Origin: a virus
Direction: 5' to 3' (one strand)
Length of the DNA: 31,059 bases
IMG/VR virus record: IMGVR_UViG_3300023210_000139
Coordinates: 1 to 31,059 of that record
In this document: piece by piece, positions 7,581 through 16,645 of the stretch
Numbering within the stretch: the stretch's first letter is position 1
Layout of the letters: the number at the start of each line of letters is the position of its first letter
The notes under the pieces: generated by a model
Seen by the model: the letters and a program-made list of their open reading frames with translations, nothing else
The model's database searches: none
What the model was told of the DNA's origin: nothing
Position numbers and translations under genes: made by a program

Positions 7581-7616
7581 AAAAAAAAGGGCGCGGCGTA
7601 AACCAAACGCCCCTTT
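7581..7616 (-). terminator. Rho-independent terminator between capsid and tail tube-like gene
   Basis: The minus transcript forms AAAGG-GGCGT / ACGCC...CCTTT around a 7-base loop with a small bulge, followed by eight U's (7581-7588). It lies 14 bases after the major capsid stop and just upstream of ATG 7567, arguing against the longer start for that gene. It probably gives partial termination, setting capsid over tail expression. Confidence 0.78.
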
Positions 7617-7629
7617 AATAGTTAGTAAT

Positions 7630-8598
7630 TTATCCTTTATACAAAACGATATCTGAACCGATACCAAACTGAACTCCGGCAGTAAATCTCATCACAACTC
7701 GAACATTCTGTGAGCCTAAAGTGTCCGCCATATCAATGACCTTGACAACATTTGTGTCATTTAATAAACCAGTTCCAAAATAGAGGTTTGACTTTCTAGC
7801 CGCTACCATTTCGTTAGCACCTAATCCGTTTGTTACGAATACCTTGATACCATCAAAAGTTAATGCTTGGTTTCCATACCATTGAGTACCTTTATTATCT
7901 GTACCTTGTGCTCCACCTGTTAGAAGTGAAAATCCACCCAATGCTCTCACGTATGCACGTGCAATATTTTGAGAAACATAAATATAAAGGTCCTCCTTAC
8001 CGTAAACTCCGGTTGGTATATCGTCAACCAAACGGCCCATTTCTGCTATAACATTGGCCGCGGTAATTGCTACCGGTAAAGTTGTCTCAATAACTCCCGA
8101 ACCGGCAGTTTGAAATAATGGAACAAATCCCTCAAATGAATCAGCGCCCGCGGCACCATTCCATATTTTAGTTTCGATAAATTCAGAAACCTCAGCACTA
8201 GAATGTGCAATTAAAAAGTCACTAAATTTTGGAGGCAATTTGTCAAATGCCGAGTAACCCATAGATACCGCAGCCCAATCATTTTGAAACTGCTCCTTAC
8301 AAACAGTCATGTTTTGTTGGAAAGGTAAAGGCTCTAATACTTGCTCGCCTAATGTAATATTTGCCGTATCTACATAGTCACAAGATGCCGAGCGAATCGA
8401 ATCTGTATTTGTGAAAGTTGATATCGTTTGTTTGAACTTTATGTTTGGCTTAATTGTGATACCGCCGTTGTCTAAAGTTACTCCAGAAAATAAAGCCGCA
8501 GCGATATATTCTCCCGCCCACTCACCACTATATGTAGGAGTTCCGGCCGCGTGTGCCGGTTGCGGTTGTGCTAGTCTTGTGTTATACTTTTGTGCCAT
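7630..8598 (-). CDS. Major capsid protein
   Basis: 322 residues, starting MAQKYNTRLAQPQPAHAAG. It has the appearance of an HK97-type major capsid protein of Bacteroidetes phages: an Ala/Gly-rich N-terminus, then EWAGEYIAAALFSGVTLDNGGITI, a helix around FIETKIWNGAAGADSFEGFVPLF, ITAANVIAEMGRLVDDIP-type spine helix, DLYIYVSQNIARAYVRAL, and GIKVFVTNGL with a beta-rich C-terminus ending FGIGSDIVLYKG. The gene follows a scaffold-like acidic protein (8610-9242) and is followed by a strong terminator, the usual arrangement. The capsid lattice type is inferred from family resemblance only. Confidence 0.85.
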   Translation of the reverse strand: MAQKYNTRLAQPQPAHAAGTPTYSGEWAGEYIAAALFSGVTLDNGGITIKPNIKFKQTISTFTNTDSIRSASCDYVDTANITLGEQVLEPLPFQQNMTVCKEQFQNDWAAVSMGYSAFDKLPPKFSDFLIAHSSAEVSEFIETKIWNGAAGADSFEGFVPLFQTAGSGVIETTLPVAITAANVIAEMGRLVDDIPTGVYGKEDLYIYVSQNIARAYVRALGGFSLLTGGAQGTDNKGTQWYGNQALTFDGIKVFVTNGLGANEMVAARKSNLYFGTGLLNDTNVVKVIDMADTLGSQNVRVVMRFTAGVQFGIGSDIVLYKG

Positions 8599-8609
8599 TT
8601 TTTTTAATT

Positions 8610-9242
8610 TTAAATGTTTGCGACTCTCTCCATAATCTTGTCTAATGTAGACCTCGAACGGTTAGAACCTAATTTGAATTTAACTTTGTTTTGATCTTCT
8701 CTGTTTGGGTTATGTTTAAACAATTTAGTTTCTTCTAACTCCTCTTTTACTACAAGGGTGTCGTCTTCTTCTTTGCCCTCATTTAATCTAGCCTCAACCT
8801 TAGAAACCATTTCTTTAATTTCGTTAACCGCGTCAGTAAATTCTTGCTTTGATACATAGCCTCCCTCAAACTCCTCAGAGTCTTGTGGGCTATCGTCGTC
8901 CGCTAATTTAGTGTCGGATACATCATCTTTGATATCCTCTTTTGCGTCGGCTATGCCGTCTTTGTAACCTTTCTCTTCGGCCTCAGGAATAGTCTCTAAT
9001 CCTACCTTCCCAATTTTTCCAACTTCTCCCACTACTAAAATACGACCGTCTTCCATTTCATACTCGCCAACTGGCAATGGTACACGCTCATCTTCTGTAA
9101 CAATAAAAACTGAATTTCCCTCAGAGAATTCGTCCGCTTCTAATACTGTCCCGTTCGCTAACTTCATAGTGGCTAATTTAACCTCTACTTCCGCCTTTGT
9201 TAGGAAAGTATCAAAACGCTTTAAAATGTCAACTGCGTTCAT
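8610..9242 (-). CDS. Scaffold-like acidic protein
   Basis: 210 residues, very rich in Glu/Asp/Lys. The N-terminal third (residues 20-85) looks like a compact beta domain (KLANGTVLEADEFSEGNSVF, VPLPVGEYEMEDGRILVVG). The middle is a disordered acidic stretch with DDVSDTKLADDDSPQDSEEF, followed by a predicted coiled-coil helix (EFTDAVNEIKEMVSKVEARLNEG) and a basic C-terminus (KFKLGSNRSRSTLDKIMERV). A coiled coil plus basic tail immediately upstream of the major capsid gene is the layout of scaffolding proteins, where the tail binds capsid subunits. It is downstream of the XkdF-like protease that would remove it. Family match not checked. Confidence 0.65.
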   Translation of the reverse strand: MNAVDILKRFDTFLTKAEVEVKLATMKLANGTVLEADEFSEGNSVFIVTEDERVPLPVGEYEMEDGRILVVGEVGKIGKVGLETIPEAEEKGYKDGIADAKEDIKDDVSDTKLADDDSPQDSEEFEGGYVSKQEFTDAVNEIKEMVSKVEARLNEGKEEDDTLVVKEELEETKLFKHNPNREDQNKVKFKLGSNRSRSTLDKIMERVANI

Positions 9243-9314
9243 AAATTTAATTTAAATTAATAATTAATACTCTACTATATAACTTTGTATTTTTTGTAAC
9301 TGTGCGTTTAAGGA

Positions 9315-9935
9315 TTATCCTACTTTTGATATTGTGATTTCTGCTGATGTAGTAGCCTCGTCATTGACTTGATACTCTCCGATATTGTAATTGTATAAAC
9401 CACCTTGTGTTAATCCTGCTCCTGTTGAATAGTCATTATCTCTTAACATATAAATTTGCAAAAGACCTTCGTTTGGATATGTAACATCAAATTTCATATT
9501 CAATTCTATTGGTTGGATTGATGCATAGTTCGGTAAGTTTACTGCTGTTACTCCATAAATAGGTGTTCCATAAAGTTCTGGCTTAATACCTATCACACAA
9601 GCACCTCCATCTCCCGCGGTTCCTTGCCTTGCTACTGTTAATTTAAGCCTTACAGTATAAACTCCTAATTCAGAAAATAAAATATCTCCATTTGTTTTGA
9701 CTGTAACACCTCCTGCTGATTTTTCAATACCAGAATAGGTAATTGGTTGCCAATTATTATTTGCTACTGTAAAAGGTTGGTCAAGATAATTAGACGATGT
9801 AAGTAATATGTTTGACTTTTCTTCAAATTTACTTGCTAAAATTTTACTTGTAACATTGTTTTGTACGATAGGAATTACGTCTGTTGCGGTTACGGAGGTA
9901 ACCTCCGGCAATTGTGTTATGGTTTTATTGCTCAT
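9315..9935 (-). CDS. Fibre-like protein with C-terminal beta domain
   Basis: 206 residues. The N-terminus ITQLPEVTSVTATDVIPIVQ is the conserved attachment segment found at the start of many phage fibre or head-spike proteins. The remainder is a single beta-rich domain (IEKSAGGVTVKTNGDILFSELGVYTVRL pattern, Tyr/Gly/Asn-rich end) with a C1q/TNF-like jelly-roll feel. Its place between protease/Cys-rich protein and scaffold/capsid genes suggests a head fibre or decoration protein rather than a tail fibre. Base and codon use look unlike its neighbours (less GC at third positions), which fits a recently exchanged receptor- or surface-binding gene. Function is inferred. Confidence 0.6.
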   Translation of the reverse strand: MSNKTITQLPEVTSVTATDVIPIVQNNVTSKILASKFEEKSNILLTSSNYLDQPFTVANNNWQPITYSGIEKSAGGVTVKTNGDILFSELGVYTVRLKLTVARQGTAGDGGACVIGIKPELYGTPIYGVTAVNLPNYASIQPIELNMKFDVTYPNEGLLQIYMLRDNDYSTGAGLTQGGLYNYNIGEYQVNDEATTSAEITISKVG

Positions 9936-9966
9936 TGTGTGTCTGTTTTTAATTTTTTTAGTCTAA

Positions 9967-10239
9967 TTAGTTTGGACCGGTTTGCCATACAAGGCTATAA
10001 ACACTCCCGTCAGGGTTAGTCCCTAGAATTCTAACACTCGGGACGTTTCCGGCCCCGGGCTCTGTAATAAGTAAATTTTGTAAAAACGGGTTTGTGCCCT
10101 GATTTCTACTAATTCCTTGGTTCCATAGGTAACCCTCGCAGCACTCGTTTGAGTACGTTAAGCCGTCTGTACATAGGCAACCCGGCTTTGACCTTTTTAC
10201 TCCCCATATTGGGTTAGCGTTTGGGTTATTTTTTCCCAT
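9967..10239 (-). CDS. Small Cys-rich hypothetical protein, 90 aa
   Basis: N-terminal half contains KRSKPGCLCTDGLTYSNECC, four Cys in CxC...CC spacing that could bind zinc or form disulfides, followed by GYLWNQGI and a Gly/Pro-rich C-terminal half ending VWQTGPN. The KxxGCLCxDGxYSxxCC pattern recurs in phages of Bacteroidetes near capsid genes (recollection). It overlaps the end of the protease gene by 14 bases. A small virion component or maturation factor is likely; no biochemical role is known to me. Confidence 0.6.
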   Translation of the reverse strand: MGKNNPNANPIWGVKRSKPGCLCTDGLTYSNECCEGYLWNQGISRNQGTNPFLQNLLITEPGAGNVPSVRILGTNPDGSVYSLVWQTGPN

Positions 10240-10846
10240 TGATTAGCATATTATAAATTTCTTTTAAGGTTTCCATAGCGACCTCCTCTTGGCTTAAAGT
10301 TTTTAATCCGTTCGGGTTTGTGTTACTTGCCTTATCCGCAAAATATCCCTCAATAGAGAACCCCTTTACCTTTCCAGTTAAAACAAAATCGTTCCATATC
10401 TCGTCGTTATCAACCTTGACGGCGCCCATCCAAGTACCCACCGGGACGTCCATTCCGTAAAGTCTAGACTTATCTTTTTGCTCATCTTCTACGATCCAAC
10501 TTTCAACTAGGCTAAGGCCGTAAATTTTACTCTCATGTTCTAGAGTACTATTGCCTTGCTTTCCTGTTTTTAAAAACATTTGCGCGGCCTTGTTTACCGT
10601 ATCCTTACTAAAATAAATATAGTACTCCGAGCCGTCCTCATCTTTGCGATAAATTGGCTTGTTTGGAACTAACAAAGCCCCTAGTAAAATCTTCTTTTTT
10701 TTATCTATTTCTTTAAACTTAAACTCTTTTGATTTAAGCGCAATAAAATCCTCCTCAATAGCCGGGGACTCAACTATGCTAATAGCGTCAATTCCGGTTT
10801 CAAAATCCTCCTCATCTAAAAATAATTCAACAATATCTAAACTCAT
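10226..10846 (-). CDS. Prohead protease (XkdF-like)
   Basis: 206 residues. The N-terminus DIVELFLDEEDFETGIDAISIVESPAI is the typical XkdF lead segment. It is followed by KILLGALLVPNKPIYRKDEDG, a YYIYFSKDTVNKAAQMFLK helix, then GNSTLEHES with His104 and KVKGFSIEGYF with Ser164, the likely His/Ser catalytic pair of this prohead-protease family. The enzyme would cleave scaffold and capsid subunits during maturation, agreeing with its place upstream of scaffold and capsid genes. The start ATG at 10846 follows a leader motif ACGTTATAT (10862-10870) and an AAGGA stretch that could act as a ribosome-binding site. Catalytic residues are inferred by pattern. Confidence 0.75.
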   Translation of the reverse strand: MSLDIVELFLDEEDFETGIDAISIVESPAIEEDFIALKSKEFKFKEIDKKKKILLGALLVPNKPIYRKDEDGSEYYIYFSKDTVNKAAQMFLKTGKQGNSTLEHESKIYGLSLVESWIVEDEQKDKSRLYGMDVPVGTWMGAVKVDNDEIWNDFVLTGKVKGFSIEGYFADKASNTNPNGLKTLSQEEVAMETLKEIYNMLINGKK

Positions 10847-10861
10847 AATATATCCTTTTTT

Positions 10862-10870
10862 ATATAACGT
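10862..10870 (-). promoter_or_regulatory. Leader motif ACGTTATAT (copy 2 of 4)
   Basis: ACGTTATAT on the minus strand ends 16 bases before the protease ATG at 10846, in the 30-base gap after the tape measure gene. It is the same motif as at 6923, 18454 and 22900, again exactly in front of a gene. Confidence 0.5.
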
Positions 10871-10876
10871 TTGCTT

Positions 10877-12859
10877 TTACAAACTTGTTGTTTCTATTAC
10901 GTTTCTTTCCATACTTTGGGCCGTTGTAACATCACCCGCCACGACAAACGCCTGAACCGGTGTATTATTATTATCGCCTAAGACGTCCGCTAACTGGTTA
11001 GTTTCTGAGCCGCCGACTACATTAAATGACGGACTTATTGGCTGAGGTGCCGGTGCCGGCGCCGCCGGTGAGCCTCCTCCTCCGCCCCCTCCGGTTCCGC
11101 CTATCGCGCCCGCTACTGTCTTAGTTTTCTTAACCGCCCCTAATATACCGGATACAATTCCGACGGCCGTTCCGGCGTATGCTATTAGTCCGGGAATAGC
11201 GGCCGGGAACCCAAGCGCTAAAGTTGCGTTTAAACCTGATGCGGTATCCGCGGTCGATTTAACGCCCTTAAGATTTGCGTCGGCTATTGCCATAGTCGCT
11301 TTATTTTTTAGGACACCTAGGTCAACCATTAACTCCTGTGCGGCCATTAGTTGCTTTGCTATTAGCGCCGCCTTTCCCATTGCTGACTCGGCACCGAAAA
11401 TAGTTGATAGGGTGTCTAATGTTTGGAGTTTGGCTTGCCTTTTCTTTTCCTCATCTGCCTCAATTTGAGCGACGCGGGCAATATCTATTTCGGCCTGTGT
11501 TAATTCAAGTTCGTTTATTTTATCTTTATATTCTTGCTCTGCATCAACCCGGGCCTGTGTGCCCTCCGCATATAACTCCCTTTTACGCTCTAGGTCCGCG
11601 AGTGCAATCTCATTTTGCTTATCTAAAAAGGCTTGCTCTAGTTCTAGTTTTTTGGCGTTGTCAGTTTCTTGGTCTATTAGGGCTTGAGCGTTGGCCTGTT
11701 GCCTTAGGCCCTCCGCCTCAATACCAGTTAAAACTAAGTCATTTTTTTCTTTTAATAGTGCGGTTTCGTTTACTAATTGCTCAGATTTTAGCCCGGTAAC
11801 TTTTGCGCTAATTGCTAATAGTTCCGTTTCGGCTGAGTACAATGAATTTTTTAGTTCCTCAGATTCCCCCTCTAATTTAATTTGTTGTTTAAGGTTATTT
11901 ATATTTGCTTGGGCCGCTTTTTGCTCGGCCGCATTTTGCCTAATTAAAACCTCTCCCAGTTCCTTATTTGCCGCGATACGCTCATCGACTGATTTACTAA
12001 CATCATCTCGAATTTGTCTTTGCTTTTCGGCCTCCTCATCATATTGCTCAATAAGCCTTTGTTGCTCAAGGGCAACCCTCTCGTAATTCTTTTTTAATTC
12101 AACTAAATTTTTAGCCCTAGTAACCGCGGACTTAACATCTAGGTCCTCCATAACCTTAGATACTCCCTCGTAAGTTGCCGTCGCTAAGGCGCCGACTTCT
12201 GATACCGCCTCAGAAAAATTATCAGCCACTTGCTTACCGGCCTGAACCGCCTCACTTGCAACCTCAGACATATTCGCCTTTGTCTGTCTTATTTCTTTAT
12301 TTAATCTTCTAATAGTCGCAGGGTCTTTATCTCCAAAGAAAGACTTCTCCCAAGCCAATTGTACTTGTTTTACTGCCAACTGAATTGCATAAAATGACAT
12401 CTTTAAAGGAGTGATAGCGATAGTCAATAGGCCACCTATAACCTTTTGCATTGCATCAAATCCGCCAGTCGCCTCATTTACTTTAGTGAAAACCTCAACT
12501 AAGGTATCGGATACCTCCTTAAAAATAATACCAATCGCGGCAAATACTGTCTCGACCGCATCTGCTACTTCTTGGTTTCTCATTAATGCTTCGGAAACCT
12601 TGTCTACTATTTTCATTATAATACCAAACCCGGCCGCTTTCATAGCAAGGCCGACGCCCTTAAATCCTTTGGCTAACATTTTTGTGGACTTCGCGCTAGT
12701 TTCCGCCGCCTTAGTTGCATTTTTAAGTTCTTTAACGTGGGCTTTAGATTGTTCGGCCTGTGCCTTTTCAAGGTCCTCAATAGCCTTAGTCATTTTTTCA
12801 ATGCCTTTCAGGGCACCGGTAACGTCGGCCTGTAATTTAATCGTTTCAACTGTTGCCAT
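10877..12859 (-). CDS. Tail tape measure protein
   Basis: 660 residues. The N-terminal 60 residues are helical and Lys/Glu/Ala-rich; then hydrophobic segments (FKGVGLAMKAAGFGIIMKIV, VFAAIGIIFKEV, VIGGLLTIAITPLKM) alternate with long coiled-coil stretches rich in Glu/Gln/Lys/Ala (about 230-480). It ends with another hydrophobic region, a Gly run (GGTGGGGGGGSPAAPAPAP) and a short folded tail. Helical length with hydrophobic patches is the signature of a tape measure, which sets tail length and may form a membrane channel. By the rule of about 0.15 nm per residue a tail near 100 nm is expected. Unusually it lies upstream of the head genes. Confidence 0.88.
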   Translation of the reverse strand: MATVETIKLQADVTGALKGIEKMTKAIEDLEKAQAEQSKAHVKELKNATKAAETSAKSTKMLAKGFKGVGLAMKAAGFGIIMKIVDKVSEALMRNQEVADAVETVFAAIGIIFKEVSDTLVEVFTKVNEATGGFDAMQKVIGGLLTIAITPLKMSFYAIQLAVKQVQLAWEKSFFGDKDPATIRRLNKEIRQTKANMSEVASEAVQAGKQVADNFSEAVSEVGALATATYEGVSKVMEDLDVKSAVTRAKNLVELKKNYERVALEQQRLIEQYDEEAEKQRQIRDDVSKSVDERIAANKELGEVLIRQNAAEQKAAQANINNLKQQIKLEGESEELKNSLYSAETELLAISAKVTGLKSEQLVNETALLKEKNDLVLTGIEAEGLRQQANAQALIDQETDNAKKLELEQAFLDKQNEIALADLERKRELYAEGTQARVDAEQEYKDKINELELTQAEIDIARVAQIEADEEKKRQAKLQTLDTLSTIFGAESAMGKAALIAKQLMAAQELMVDLGVLKNKATMAIADANLKGVKSTADTASGLNATLALGFPAAIPGLIAYAGTAVGIVSGILGAVKKTKTVAGAIGGTGGGGGGGSPAAPAPAPQPISPSFNVVGGSETNQLADVLGDNNNTPVQAFVVAGDVTTAQSMERNVIETTSL

Positions 12860-12862
12860 AAT

Positions 12863-13003
12863 CTATTTTTCTTTAATTGTTTTTAAGGCCCTTTTAAGGT
12901 CTTTAAATGTTTGAGGGTACTTATACTTGCCTTTTGCTATTTGAATAGTTAGAGAGTCTGTATCGCCTATTAGAGGCAGTAAATCTAGTATGTTTTTTAA
13001 CAT
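12863..13003 (-). CDS. Small hypothetical protein, 46 aa
   Basis: ATG at 13003 lies one base after the stop of the 773-residue gene, and TAG at 12863-12865 is 4 bases before the tape measure ATG. The peptide starts MLKNILDLLPLIGDTDSLTI and ends in a basic helix (FKDLKRALKTIKEK). The tight fit between two large tail genes and absence of any other frame in this gap support a real gene. It is not membrane-spanning. Role unknown; a tape measure chaperone or small tail protein would suit the position. Confidence 0.55.
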   Translation of the reverse strand: MLKNILDLLPLIGDTDSLTIQIAKGKYKYPQTFKDLKRALKTIKEK

Positions 13004-13004
13004 C

Positions 13005-15326
13005 TTAAAATATATTTAATAATTCCATAGTACTCTCCCCGGTCGTTAAGTCAGCGGTTACCTTATTTATAGTAAATTCCCTATTACCAATTAAAACTGT
13101 ATCGGCTAAAGAAAAGTTTAGTAAAAAATCTAAGGGCAATTTTACGTTGTACTTAAATAGTCTATTTCTACGATCAAAAACTCTAATAATATAATTCTGA
13201 TAATAGTTCTGAAACAGGCTATTATTTTGTCCTCCATAATCTGTCAAACTCCAAGTGTTTATTTCTGAACCAAAGTTTAAAGATATACTCGGCGCGACTG
13301 TTGGTCCGCCTAAACTGTTAGCATTACTAACCGTCCAGTACCTATTAAAAGGTTGCCTACTCGACGCGGCCGGCTCTTCCTTTACATCTAAAGGCCTAAT
13401 TCCATCTAACCAGTTTATAGGAGTGTTTCCCGCATCATCATTATAAACCCCATAAAATAATAGCGGCTTACCAAATGCGGCGTTTAAATTGTCATCTAAA
13501 AAGGTCCCCTGTTGAATTGTTGTTTGTGCCCCGGAGGTCAGGTCGGACATTCTTTCATAAAGTGCATGTTCAAACGGGCTTTCAATTTTATACGTTCCTT
13601 GTTTAGACGCGCTTGCTACATACCTTAACTCCCCGTATTCCCTGTTATTTATTTGCCCAAATTTTTGAGATAAAATAGATACTGGTTTTTGATATCCAAA
13701 GTTGACCTCGCTAAAAGGTAAGGCCTCATCAACGGTGTGTTTATCGCTATGGACTAATTTTGAAAGGTCCCACGTTTTAGTGCTTGCTGAGTAGAAATCA
13801 TCTAGAGGTTTAACAACCGTAATTCCGTCTTGAAAAAAGGCGGTTAAATTAAAAGTTTTAAATAGCCCGGTTAAAAAGTCTAAGGTCTTAATTTCTGGTA
13901 ATTGTTCCGTTGGTACAACGTCAACTTCTAACTGAAGGGTGCCCACGTCTGGTGTGTAATTTGCTGAAAAAGTATAAGTGTTCAAAACAGGGACACAGTT
14001 AATTTCTCCTATCCCACCCGCATTATTATATAAACTAGCAATCCTAGTTTGGGCCTCCATTTTAATATTTAGGTCAAAAGCAAATGCCTCATCACTTTGA
14101 ACTTGTAAAGAGTATGCCCCCGAATAATTATCGCTTACTAATTCAGATTGTAATATTCCATAAATTCCTCCCGGCTGGTTACCTCTTTTAATAATTATAT
14201 CTGTATCTCCAATCACCCCGACTTGTGATGCCATAACGATATTATTTTCGTTATCGTATATCTGCCAGTCAAAGGCAAAGTTTGCCGATGCCGCCGTCGG
14301 AGTTATTTCCCAAGTAGTCCTCCAACTCCTAGGGTCTGACGCGGGCACATAAGCCTGTGAACCTAATTGAATCCCTACGGTCAGCCCTTGCATCTGAATT
14401 TCAAAGGGAGGCTCGCATTCATCTAGACAGTCTTGGTCGCACTGGGCGTCAAATGCCGCCCCAAAAAAATCACAGGAGTTCGTTGCTATATTGGAACAAG
14501 TGGCACTTTTATATGCGGTATCTAATCGACCGCCCCCGGTCATTGGGCCCTTATTTCTACTCATCCAAAGGTAGAGGTTTTCTGTGGCCGCGGTATAAAA
14601 AAAGTCTGAACTAAATTGTAAATTATAGGTTTGCTCAATAGCCCTTAGGATTAGATCAACTCTTATGGCCGGTTTTAAATCATTGTAAAAAACACCACTT
14701 TTATTCTGACTAGTATTACTCCATAAATTTGTGTAATTCGTAACACTTCCACTAGGGCTTGAAACGTAATTAAACGCTACCGAATGACTTATCAAAGGAT
14801 ATATAAAGGCGGCCTCATAAAGAACGCCGTCCACTGTTTTATCTAACCCAATATTTAGACCTTGCCTTGCAGAGTTATTGTCATTTGTAAATAAAAACCC
14901 GGCTGAGTTTAGCCAAGTTAATTGGTCCAACTGGTCCTCTGAAATTACATTTTTAAGGTCCACCGTTTCTCCTAGGAAAGTAATATTATAAAATTCAGGG
15001 TTTCCGTCTTTCATTTTTACGGAGTTAAGGGTTATAAACCCTCTCCTGAAAGGTAAATAATTTAATTCTAATACGGCCGGACTTCTAAAATTTGAGTTAT
15101 AACCGTCAATATCCGGGTTATACCAATGTTGAAATAAGGCGTTATTTGCGTCCGATGCCGGGAGCGTAAACGGCTTAGTAAAGTCAGTCCTTACTTTTTC
15201 AATATCCCGTATATCTTGCAAGGTCATTGTCAAAGAAACTTTCTCATCTTCGTACATATCCACCTTTCTCAAACTATTAGAATCGTTAAACTGACTTTGT
15301 ATGTATAAAACTAATTCTTGTGCCAT
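13005..15326 (-). CDS. Large tail/baseplate-like structural protein, 773 aa
   Basis: The N-terminal region (residues 1-130) has LQDIRDIEKVRTDFTKPFTLPAS, LELNYLPFRRGFITLNSVK and FYNITFLGETVDLKNVI, a pattern I know from large distal tail proteins of Flavobacterium phages. This is followed by beta-rich, Asn/Ser/Thr-heavy domains and a C-terminal part with RLFKYNVKLPLDFLLNFSLADTVLIGNREFTINKV, resembling baseplate hub folds. Residues 277-304 hold five Cys (277, 285, 296, 300, 304) around DAQCDQDCLDEC, unusual in a virion protein. It sits directly upstream of the tape measure and follows the 439-residue tail gene with one-base overlap, consistent with a tail-tip complex. Confidence 0.6.
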   Translation of the reverse strand: MAQELVLYIQSQFNDSNSLRKVDMYEDEKVSLTMTLQDIRDIEKVRTDFTKPFTLPASDANNALFQHWYNPDIDGYNSNFRSPAVLELNYLPFRRGFITLNSVKMKDGNPEFYNITFLGETVDLKNVISEDQLDQLTWLNSAGFLFTNDNNSARQGLNIGLDKTVDGVLYEAAFIYPLISHSVAFNYVSSPSGSVTNYTNLWSNTSQNKSGVFYNDLKPAIRVDLILRAIEQTYNLQFSSDFFYTAATENLYLWMSRNKGPMTGGGRLDTAYKSATCSNIATNSCDFFGAAFDAQCDQDCLDECEPPFEIQMQGLTVGIQLGSQAYVPASDPRSWRTTWEITPTAASANFAFDWQIYDNENNIVMASQVGVIGDTDIIIKRGNQPGGIYGILQSELVSDNYSGAYSLQVQSDEAFAFDLNIKMEAQTRIASLYNNAGGIGEINCVPVLNTYTFSANYTPDVGTLQLEVDVVPTEQLPEIKTLDFLTGLFKTFNLTAFFQDGITVVKPLDDFYSASTKTWDLSKLVHSDKHTVDEALPFSEVNFGYQKPVSILSQKFGQINNREYGELRYVASASKQGTYKIESPFEHALYERMSDLTSGAQTTIQQGTFLDDNLNAAFGKPLLFYGVYNDDAGNTPINWLDGIRPLDVKEEPAASSRQPFNRYWTVSNANSLGGPTVAPSISLNFGSEINTWSLTDYGGQNNSLFQNYYQNYIIRVFDRRNRLFKYNVKLPLDFLLNFSLADTVLIGNREFTINKVTADLTTGESTMELLNIF

Positions 15327-16645
15327 TATCTTACCTGATTTATTTCGTCGTGCGCCGACTGAAATTCGATTTTATAGTCAATTACTTTTTCTTGTAAGTG
15401 CGTTTTATATAATAACTGTTTAGACTTTAAAACAACCGGCTCAATATCTAAAGCGATATTAACATTGTCCCTTTCCTCCTGTGTTTGATATTTAGTAATC
15501 CAAATTTTTTGGCTTAAAAATAATTCTGTAAGTGTGGTATTTTGGGACTCCGGTATTAAGCCCGTATTTAGCGTGTAAGACTTTCGGCCTTGCTCTCCGA
15601 AGGTAATATATTGGTGGGCGTCAACATTGTAACTAGGGTCCGCCCCGGCGGTGCTTGTCGGTATGCTTAAAAGGTTTCTTTTAAAGGTATCCCCGTTAAC
15701 TGATATTGAGGACTTTTCCGCGCCAGTCATCCAAAAATTCTCTAGGGCCCCGAACGAATTAATAAACGTTACTTTGTAAGGAGTAAATTTGTCCTTTACT
15801 ACATAGTTAACCTTTATATATAGAATCCTAGTATTTTCTGATATCGTAACCCAGGTTGTTGGGTGATTATTTTCAGGGCACCAAAATACTGCTTTTGTTG
15901 GATTGTTCCCGGTTGTCTCTATCTCTCCATACCACGTCTGGTCGACTAGGGTGTCCCATTGGGCCAAGGTTTGCGGCTGAGTGCTAGGCTCTATATTGTC
16001 CGCATACTGGATATAATTGTCCGAGCGCGTGCCGTCATTTGTAAGAACTACGGTTTTAGACAATCCGTCTGGTACGCCGGTGCCTATTCTCTGACCGGTA
16101 TAAAAACGAATTGTTACGTCTGTGCCTTTAGTAACGACCGACGGGATTTGTATCGGCTCAGATTCCGGGACCGTTATTTCGTAATTATTACTTGCATAAG
16201 CGCCCGCGATATAATCATCGCCGGGGTCCGGTTGAAGTACTTTAGTTTCTACTTTTGGGTTAACGCCCTTATTAAATAGTCCGAACCCTTTTGAAAATGG
16301 TATCGGGTCAGGGTCCAGTTCAACAACCGACCCAATTTGAGTATTTGTCTCGTCAAAAAAAGTAGTGCTTGCGGATAAAAAATAAGTATCTGTTTCGTAG
16401 GTCCCGTCATAGGTAACCGTTAAGTAATCATTTACTAACTGGGAGAGGTCTAAAACAATCAGGTTTGAAACCCCTAGTGGCTTTTTATTAATCGTGTATT
16501 GTGGGCTTACCGTAATATCAGTAACAAGGCCATTCCAAATAAAAACTTGTGTTGTCGTGCTTGCAACTGGAACTCCAGAAACCAACCCATTTGGTCGGGC
16601 GGTAAAATAAAACGGGCTCCTTGATAATCTTAATATGCTACTCAT
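15326..16645 (-). CDS. Structural tail protein, 439 aa
   Basis: A beta-rich protein (SILRLSRSPFYFTARPNGL at the N-terminus, then repeated Thr/Val/Tyr strands) with no enzyme motif, coiled coil or membrane segment. The last 60 residues are more helical and charged (LFLSQKIWITKYQTQEERDNV, KVIDYKIEFQSAHDEINQVR). The stop overlaps the start of the 773-residue gene and its own start overlaps the gp10-like gene by 4 bases, so the three are translated as a set. Position between tail completion genes and the baseplate-like protein suggests a tail-tip or distal tail component. I recognise no named family. Confidence 0.55.
   Translation of the reverse strand: MSSILRLSRSPFYFTARPNGLVSGVPVASTTTQVFIWNGLVTDITVSPQYTINKKPLGVSNLIVLDLSQLVNDYLTVTYDGTYETDTYFLSASTTFFDETNTQIGSVVELDPDPIPFSKGFGLFNKGVNPKVETKVLQPDPGDDYIAGAYASNNYEITVPESEPIQIPSVVTKGTDVTIRFYTGQRIGTGVPDGLSKTVVLTNDGTRSDNYIQYADNIEPSTQPQTLAQWDTLVDQTWYGEIETTGNNPTKAVFWCPENNHPTTWVTISENTRILYIKVNYVVKDKFTPYKVTFINSFGALENFWMTGAEKSSISVNGDTFKRNLLSIPTSTAGADPSYNVDAHQYITFGEQGRKSYTLNTGLIPESQNTTLTELFLSQKIWITKYQTQEERDNVNIALDIEPVVLKSKQLLYKTHLQEKVIDYKIEFQSAHDEINQVR

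Noticed and set aside
7568-7606. Upstream start for tail tube-like gene (MVYAAPFFLKIKS)
   Set aside because: Would be encoded by the terminator stem and U-run; the MACLLTEG start fits family pattern.
9280-9287. TAACTTTG on the plus strand as a Bacteroidetes promoter box
   Set aside because: Faces away from all genes, no TTG at -33 distance and no plus-strand gene downstream; the 72-base gap 9243-9314 shows nothing convincing.
11404-12086. Two 131-codon plus-strand frames
   Set aside because: Both overlap each other and the tape measure coiled coil antisense; composition is typical of such shadows.
12411-12914. 167-codon frame on the plus strand
   Set aside because: Antisense to the tape measure gene, whose Ala/Lys/Glu codons produce Ser/Ala/Ile-rich frames on the other strand.
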